Below are positions 57,437 to 64,000 of a DNA stretch of 64,000 nucleotides, in pieces. Numbering within the stretch: the first letter of the stretch is position 1; the number at the start of each line of letters is the position of its first letter. Origin of the DNA: Caprella mutica. Lineage: Eukaryota; Arthropoda; Malacostraca; Amphipoda; Caprellidae. Under the pieces are notes generated by a model, which was given only the letters and a program-made list of their open reading frames with translations, searched no databases and had not been told where the DNA came from. The translations under genes and the position numbers were made by a program. Location of the stretch: the NCBI GenBank assembly GCA_947561585.1, contig CANNZV010001616.1, forward strand, positions 120,676-184,675, given 5' to 3'.

Positions 57437-58928
57437 GGCACTAGGACAACTGCCATGAATACAACTTCTATGCGGATAACTGCCATGTCGACAACTGCCA
57501 TAGAAGACAATTAGTGCCATGCGACAAATTGCCATGCAATATATTATAATTTTATTTTGGGTGAATTGTAATGTTCTTGTTAATTTAACCTTTCATGGAA
57601 TTAATTTGATGTGGAGTATATTATTATTTTAACCTAAAAGTTTTGTATAAAAATGTTAATTGTATAGTAAAAAAGTGTGCATGAAGTAATAATACATTGA
57701 AATTAATATTGAAGTAATGCTAGATTTATTTCTTTGTTGCAAACATTTTTTTCTCATTTTACGTCTCAAATAATCAAATGGTAGGCAAAAAGATTAAAAT
57801 CTATAGATACAAAACTTTCTTCTCAAACATTTCAGAATACAAAGAATAGTACAAACATAGGCTTTGCAGGTTAAATATTGTTTTCGCATAACACTTGGCA
57901 TATTTGAGTTAATTTAATGTTGATTTTTTTAATTTTTTTTATTAGGTTAAGACATACTTCACATGTAATTAATTCCATGAAAGGTTAAATGTACATCGCA
58001 TTACAAATCACCCAAACTTAAATTATAATATAGTGCATGGCAGTTGTCCGCATGGCAGTTTTTCACATGGCAGTTGTCCGCTTGGCAGTTATCCGCATGG
58101 CAGTTATCCGCATGGCAGTTATCTGCATGGCAGTTATCCGCATGGCAGTTGTCCGCATGGCAGTTGTCCGTATGGCAGTTGTCCGCATGGCAGTTGTCCG
58201 CGTGACATTTGTCCGCATGACAGTTGTCCGCTTGGCAGTTATCCGCATGGCAGTTATCCGCATGGCAGTTATCTGCATGGCAGTTATCCGCATGGCAGTT
58301 GTCCGCATGACAGTTGTCCGCATGACAGTTGTCCGCATGGCAGTTATTCGCATGGCAGTTATCCGCATGGCAGTTGTCCGCATGGCAGTTGTCCGCACGA
58401 CAGTTGTCCGCATGACAGTTGTCCGCATGGAAGTTGTCTGCATGGCAGTTATCCGCATGGCAGTTATCCGCATGGCAGTTGTCCGCATGGCAGTTGTCCG
58501 CTATGGCAGTTATTCGCATGGCAGTTGTCCGCATGACAGTTGTCTGCATGGCAGTTGTCCGCATGGCAGTTGTCCGCATGACAGTTGTCCGCTATGGCAG
58601 TTATCCGCATGGCAGTTATCCGCATGGCAGTTGTCCGCATGGCAGTTGTCCGCATGACAGTTGTCCGCATGACAGTTGTCCGCATGGCAGTTGTCTGCAT
58701 GGCAGTTATCCGCATGGCAGTTATCTGCATGGCAGTTATCCGCATGGAAGTTGTCCGCATGACAGTTGTCCGCATGACAGTTGTCCGCATGGCAGTTGTC
58801 CGCATGGCAGTTGTCCACAGTTGTCCGCATGGCTGTTGTCCGCATGGCAGTTGTCCGCATGGCAGTTGTCCACAGTTGTCCGCATGGCAGTTGTCCACAG
58901 TTGTCCGCATGGCAGTTGTCCGTACACC
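57437..58928. mobile_element. Foldback (MULE-like) element with 9-bp target duplication
   Basis: TGAAATTAT is repeated exactly at 57,428-57,436 and 58,929-58,937. Ends are GGCACTAGGACAACTGCC and inverse GGTGTACGGACAACTGCC. Inner arm sequences are also inverted copies: ttttgggtgaattgtaatg and aacctttcatggaattaat near 57,555-57,610 pair with 57,975-58,030. The left arm has only about six degenerate 15-bp units, the right arm about 59. Nine-base duplications are typical of MULE and Drosophila FB elements. No coding region. Confidence 0.9.
58036..58925 (+). repeat. 15-bp satellite, about 59 units
   Basis: Units CATGGCAGTTGTCCG, with recurrent variants CATGGCAGTTATCCG and CATGACAGTTGTCCG in ordered blocks that point to higher-order amplification. 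Two one-base insertions (ccgctatggc) shift phase. Because 15 is divisible by three, every frame stays open and gives spurious pentapeptide-repeat ORFs. Confidence 0.97.
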
Positions 58929-58937
58929 TGAAATTAT

Positions 58938-59651
58938 ACACCTCGTAATGTAGTGTACCTAAATATGAAGAAATCCTTAGTTACCAATCGAAAATATGTA
59001 AGTAATTTGTCAGTTTTTATTGATACCGTAATACCGATGAGATGGTTACGGTTTTTACCAGCAAACAATTTTCATTCATACAGTTAATTATTATTTATAC
59101 AGTTAATTGTTATTTATACAGTTAATTGTTATTTATACAGTTAATTGTTATTTATACAGTTAATTGTTATTTATACAGTTAATTGTTATTTATACAGTTA
59201 ATTGTTATTTATAAAGAGTAACGAGTGTTGAACTGTTCAATAATCCCCTGAGTATTTAATTTACTTGATAAATGATATATATTTTGTAGATGATTGGCAG
59301 ATAAAATTTATAATCGAACAGAAAGGAATATAAGTGTTACTCGTGTGGTGACGTCACTTGTCAGCACTGATAATTATTTGAACTATTCTCAGCTGATCAT
59401 GTAAAAGCACCGTCGTTTACTATTTCGCTGGTAAAAGCTTTCTTTTTTAAATTATGCTTTTCAAATTCTGATCCGTTTCTTGATCTCTTTGTGGCATCTT
59501 ACAGCGTCATCGGATTTTTTTTTACAATTTAGCAGATTTACAAACTGATGTTTCATTTTCCCAGACGTTACATGCCTGTTCCACATCACAGGAGGAATAC
59601 TGTTTAATACTTTTACGTGTATATACTCGAGGCATATATTAAAAATAAATA
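58938..59651. other. Repeat relic, then non-repetitive sequence
   Basis: 58,938-59,330 is the continuation of the module interrupted by the foldback element. 59,340-59,650 is not repeated elsewhere and contains a perfect CRE palindrome TGACGTCA (59,349-59,358 region). A 91-codon minus-strand frame (59,461-59,736) has no recognisable domain and crosses into the next MITE, so it is not called. Confidence 0.4.
59079..59212 (+). repeat. 19-bp tandem repeat x 7
   Basis: tacagttaattgttattta, almost perfect. One or two copies of the same unit occur at the equivalent place in relatives at 4,130 and 40,400. Confidence 0.95.
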
Positions 59652-60068
59652 TAGAGGTTAATTCGTACACAATGGGGTGAAACCGTACAGAGGAGGATGT
59701 GCCCGTACATATTTGTACGAAGACACCCCATACCACTATTTTATTTTCAAAATGGAATACATCAGATATTAATGAGGTTTAACTATATGTTACATAGAGT
59801 TTAACCTACATATAGAATATCCTAGTGAATACTAGTATTCCATATAAAGTGTCTAGATAGTAAATTGTAATTGCTATGGCTTAGCTCAAGTAGTGAGAAA
59901 ATAACATTTTAGTGCTAAAAGTTTATGATCTCTTACTGAAGGAACATACTACTCCGTCACGCGCGTAAACTTGTTTATTCAAATTTCAACGGGTTACAAC
60001 ATAACAGGTGTTGAGTTATGGCCCTGTACGGTTTCATCCGCTGTACGAACTTATGCGGCTCTCCCCTA
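59652..60068. mobile_element. 417-bp MITE with TA duplication
   Basis: Left TAGAGGTTAATTCGTACA and inverse right TAGGGGAGAGCCGCATAAGT differ at the tip but share, in order, ttcgtaca and gtgaaaccgtacag / atgaaaccgtacag. TA flanks both ends (59,650-59,651; 60,069-60,070). The right flank is the repeat also seen at 61,850. Confidence 0.65.
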
Positions 60069-60070
60069 TA

Positions 60071-62959
60071 TTTCATGTTCGAAACTTGAATAGTTAATCT
60101 AAAATGAAATTAAAGAAATAGACACCTAAATGAGTATAACTACAAAATATAATAATGAATTATAAATTATGTTTGTCATTGTGTGGTAACATTGAGTAGC
60201 GACTAGAAGAAAGCAAGAACGTTTTTATTTCATCAAGTAGCTTTTCTGCATGTAGTCAATTTTCGTGGTATGCGTTTCTTCTATTTTTTTAATTCTATCC
60301 ATGCAAACGGTTTTTTGAAGATATGCTAAAAATCCGGAGAAACAATTTAAAAAAATATCTTGTCTACTGAATTAAATCATATAAATGTAATTTTCAAAAA
60401 TGATTAGTATATTTTTTGATCATTTGAAACCAAAACAAAAATCAATAAACTTGAGGAATGTTATAAGTTTTGACTGATTTGAATTCCCAAATTCCATCTA
60501 TTCCATTACGTATAAATATATTCATAATACAATATTTTATATATCGTCTGCTTCCACAAAAATAATAAAGTAATTAAATTCTTCTCTATTTATTATGGTG
60601 TCTTGAATGAATAAATATATAGAAAAGTAAAACTTAATTTTGCTATTGATTTCTTCACTGGATCTATTTTTTCCATAAAATGAAAATGTTTGCTGTCGTA
60701 CTCAATACGAATCTAGTTTACAGCTTCAATAAAAAGAATTTTGTCGAAAGTTAGGAAATTTGATGGTGTAAGTTCCAAGTAATAGAACAATTCCACATTT
60801 ACAGTCTTATGGAAATTATTTCGTAATATAAATTAATTTTCATTTTAGTTTGTAATTAAGAAAACTATAAAAATAATGTGCTAAAACTTTTTAATTATTT
60901 ATATTTTTCTAATATGATCGAAAATATGGGACTGTCCAATAATTCAGAACTAGACATTCACAGATTAGTGTGTTTTTCACACTGTGCACTGAGCTACATT
61001 ACGTATAATTCGAATTAGTGGATATTAAAAGATTAATAGTATAAAGTTCTAATAGTAAAAAGATGAATTTAACTCATAAGCATATAATGATTTATCTATT
61101 GTGCATGACTAATTTAAAAAAAGTATGATAGGAAAGAGATTCTTAATCAATTAAATACTATTGGAAATAATTCTTTCATAAGATCACTCATATATTACTT
61201 AGGATAAGTGAAGGTTTTAGTATTACTGTAATATTTAGGTTGATAATTATTGAACAAAATGGAGGATGATATTTTGATAAAATATCATCCTGTCGCGTAA
61301 CGCAGTAAATTTATAATATATCTTCGGAGTAAAATTAATAAAACAAATTAAGTAGGAAAAATAAAATAAATATAAGATAAAGAAAACATTGTCTCATTAA
61401 AAATCGAACCCCTGACCTCTAGTACAGTAAACTGATAGACTGCATGAGTGAAGTGAGGTAAGATAAGCTATACGATTTGTAACCAGGTATATGATTTTAA
61501 TCATTATAGTGGGTCCAAAATGAAATGACAATTATCCAAACCAAAAAGATCAAGTTAGTAGTTCAAGAAAGAGAGTGTCAAATCATACCAATAGTGACTG
61601 ACTTCATTGAACAAACATGTTACTTGTGTACATAACCATTGTTATCACTAATCCGTGAAACATGAAGTAAATTTAAAATTCGTATCAGTCAAAACAAATT
61701 CATTGAGTCTTTTATTTTCTTGATATCAGAGATGAACACACTCCATTTCTTTGCAATAACCATTTAAACTGGTGTAAAACTGAGTCCCTGAATGAGAATA
61801 TATTATTATAATCAATTAAAAAAGATAATGTATATGACATACATTTCAAGGTTGAAATTTGAATTGTTTATCTAAAATGAAATACTGTCTTAAATATAAT
61901 AGTAAAATTTATATCATGTTTGTCAACATGTGGCAACATGAACTAGTCGACCAGAAGTTAAAATAGCGCTTGTTTCTATCACTTGTGTTGAGTTCTTTAC
62001 TTGAAGTAGTCTTTTCTGCACCCATTTAGTGTTCGTGGACTTCGTTTCTATTAAAATTCTATCCCTGGTTACATACAGAAAGGTGTGTACACAATTTAAT
62101 AAAATATATTCTCTAGTAACTAAAATGAAACAAAATATATTTCTCGGAAATGATTCTTATTGCCTTTATTTTATATAGTTTGGTCATCTTCAAACCTAAA
62201 CTAATAAGCTTCAGGAATCTTATTAATTTTAACTGATACTAATTAACAAAATAAAAGATTAGTTCAAAAGGTTTAATTAATTAGTGGATTAACTCCATGT
62301 ACTATTAAATGAAATTTATTGAAAAAATTTAATAAATATATTTATTTAATCCTTTTCATATACAAAAATAGTAATATAAAAAATACTCATAATATATATT
62401 TTTCAAATCGTCTATAAATTTTTCCGTCGATAAATAAAAATACCAAATTCGTGTCCAATCTTAATTATACATATATCCTATTCAAGGCTTTTAATAGAAG
62501 TATATCGAATTCTCATATTTATTTCTTTAATGCATAAATTATTCAATAAAATTTACGGATTTGATTTTGTAATTACTTACAAAATTAGTTTGTGCTAAAA
62601 ATAAAAAGAATATTGTCAAAAGTAAGGAAAGGCAATCCACTTTATCTGACATTTCCACATTTTTAAAATACTCCATAAATAGGATTCAAACTCAAATAAT
62701 ATTGTGAATTATATCTAGGGTTAAATATATTTTTCTTCTATGCTCGAAAATGTATAACAGTTCAATAATTCAGAACTAACCTGGGAACTTATCAAATAAA
62801 ATTCCCATGCTTTAGAATTAGACAGTATTAAATTTTTACTGTTGTTCTGTTCTATTTTCTAATTCGGTTCTACTTTTATAATTATGCTAAAAGAATTTAA
62901 TAATAGTTAATATTTCAACCCAAATATGAATTTATTATTAGTTACCGAATAAAGGATAT
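60071..62959. repeat. Dispersed repeats
   Basis: Modules around ttcaaatttcgtgg/gttttctgcatg (60,215-60,330) recur at 61,930-62,090, 10,735-10,810 and, inverted, 13,320-13,400. A small palindrome atattttgataaaatatc lies at 61,268-61,287. The SINE-like module is at 61,390-61,468. No gene. Confidence 0.5.
61390..61468 (-). repeat. tRNA-derived SINE-like module
   Basis: Minus strand: cttacctcacttcactcatg, ctgtactagaggtcaggg, GGTTCGATTTTT. Lies in the same repeat context as the 10.3 and 23.5 kb copies. Confidence 0.5.
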
Positions 62960-63748
62960 TGTCAGGTTAAATTAAAAAACATTGTCAAGCAAAGTAAACA
63001 CGTAGGATTAATAAGACTAAAAGTTTATTGTCTTACAACAGACTGACTTGGAGTAGAGAGCGGCGTAACACTATTATATACTAACTAAGTACAGAACAGT
63101 AATCTTTGCTATTAGATCTACTCTGTAAAAATACTAACTCAGTACAGAACAGTAATCTTTGTTATTAGATCTACTCTGCACAAATACTAACTCAGTACAG
63201 AACAGTAATCTTTGCTATTAGATCTACTCTGCACAAATAATAACTCAGTACAGAACAGTAATCTTTGTTAATAGATCTACTCTGTACAAATACTAACTCA
63301 GTACAGAACAGTAATCTTTGTTATTAGATCTACTCTGCACAAATACTAACTCAGTACAGAACAGTAATCTCTGCTATTAGATCTACTCTGCACAAATACT
63401 AACTCAGTACAGAACAGTAATCTTTGTTAATAGATCTACTCTGCACAAATACTAACTCAGTACAGAACAGTAATCTTTGTTATTAGATCTACTCTGCACA
63501 AATACTAACTCAGTACAGAACAGTAATCTTTGTTAATAGATCTACTCTGCACAAACACTAACTCAGTACAGAACAGTAATCTTTGTTAATAGATCTACTC
63601 TGCACAAATACTAACTCAGTACAGAACAGTAATCTTTGTTAATAGATCTACTCTGCACAAATACTAACTCAGTACAGAAAAGTTATCTTTGCTTCTCACA
63701 GTTTATGTACCGCACTACACCACAAGGTTAGTACGTCATAGCCTGACA
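62960..63748 (-). mobile_element. Solo LTR of an LTR retrotransposon
   Basis: Ends TGTCAGG...CCTGACA with ATAT on both sides (62,956-62,959; 63,749-63,752). On the minus strand U3 contains a 53-bp tandem array, then a TATA-like TATATAATAG (about 63,080), a short R region, AATAAA (63,029-63,024) and a U5 ending in CCTGACA. TGTC...GACA ends and a 4-5-bp duplication fit Gypsy- or BEL/Pao-type LTRs. No internal gag/pol is adjacent on either side. Confidence 0.8.
63078..63690 (-). repeat. 53-bp tandem repeat, about 11.6 copies, in LTR U3
   Basis: Plus-strand unit ctaactcagtacagaacagt, then aatctttgttattagatcta, then ctctgcacaaata. Units differ mainly at tta/tat before AGATCT, alternating between two subtypes. 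Confidence 0.97.
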
Positions 63749-63752
63749 ATAT

Positions 63753-64000
63753 ATATAATTTGAAACATATTCTATTACTAATATTTTTTTATACGAAATA
63801 ATTCAAATAAACATAGTTATTAATTCATTGTAATTGAATGAATCATTAACCTCTTGAAATAAATAAATTAAAAGTATTGAACAAATCATTTAATTTGGAA
63901 ATTCACATCAGTCAAAACTTTTATGATTCCTTAAGCTTATTGATTTACATTCAGGTTCGAAGTAATCAAATCATAAAGAATATAAGCAGTAAACTGATCA
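63753..64000. repeat. Dispersed repeat fragment at the right edge
   Basis: ttcacatcagtcaaaacttt and gattccttaagcttattgat match the module at 60,420-60,480 and 62,200-62,250. Continues beyond the window. Confidence 0.45.

Noticed and set aside
57437..58928. Ordinary MITE with TA duplication
   Set aside because: The flanking 9-bp TGAAATTAT match is exact and the arms are tandemly repetitive, so a foldback/MULE-type call fits better.
58001..58953. Many long overlapping ORFs (120-206 codons) on both strands with HGSCP/ADNCH/RMAVV-type pentapeptide repeats
   Set aside because: All are read from the same 15-bp satellite. A unit divisible by three with no stop keeps every frame open, so this is not coding evidence.
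59461..59736. Minus-strand 91-codon ORF
   Set aside because: It spans the boundary of a MITE, so its N-terminal half is transposon sequence; no motif seen.
63078..63690. CRISPR-like array
   Set aside because: The 53-bp units are contiguous without unique spacers and sit in an LTR U3 of a eukaryotic genome.

Overview
The window is strongly AT-rich eukaryotic DNA, most likely from an invertebrate animal and plausibly an arthropod. The evidence is the animal-type gene at the left edge, arthropod-style promoter and splice signals, degenerate Tc1/mariner-type transposases, and a dense load of small TIR elements with TA target duplications. Nothing bacterial or viral in organisation is seen. Species cannot be named from the sequence alone.

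Layout. 1-1879 holds the first two coding exons of a minus-strand gene that continues off the left edge. It has a signal/anchor segment followed by the start of an ILEI-type stem domain like that of POMGNT1 (protein O-mannose beta-1,2-GlcNAc transferase 1). From about 1.9 kb to 64 kb almost everything is repeat-derived. A mosaic of old dispersed repeats forms the background. Its best preserved parts are a 105-bp core present 13 times, a second ~105-bp block, and a tRNA-derived SINE-like module. An inverted duplication pairs 8080-10135 with about 47185-50720.

Younger insertions sit in that background and can often be delimited because the uninterrupted target is present elsewhere in the window. 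They are an 8-bp-TSD MITE (5774-6207) inside a DDE transposon, TA-TSD elements (20760-22173, 23818-27712, 29323-29570, 43815-45085, 47344-48867), a TTAA-flanked element (41733-42279), a foldback element with a 9-bp TSD and a 15-bp satellite in one arm (57437-58928), a palindromic element nested in another 15-bp array (33104-33687), and a solo LTR with 53-bp U3 repeats (62960-63748). Transposase remnants at 5.3-6.7, 37.7-39.7 and 43.9-44.9 kb are all broken.

Two places look gene-like outside the left edge. At 54.25-54.92 kb (minus) a heat-shock element, TATA box and initiator are correctly spaced and are followed by a splice donor, an acceptor, a 38-codon ORF and a polyadenylation signal: a candidate small heat-shock-responsive transcript. 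Inside the 23818-27712 transposon (plus) several short segments are bounded by good splice signals and end in a stop plus AATAAA, suggesting a captured or decayed gene. Except for these and the POMGNT1-like exons, no intact protein-coding gene was found.
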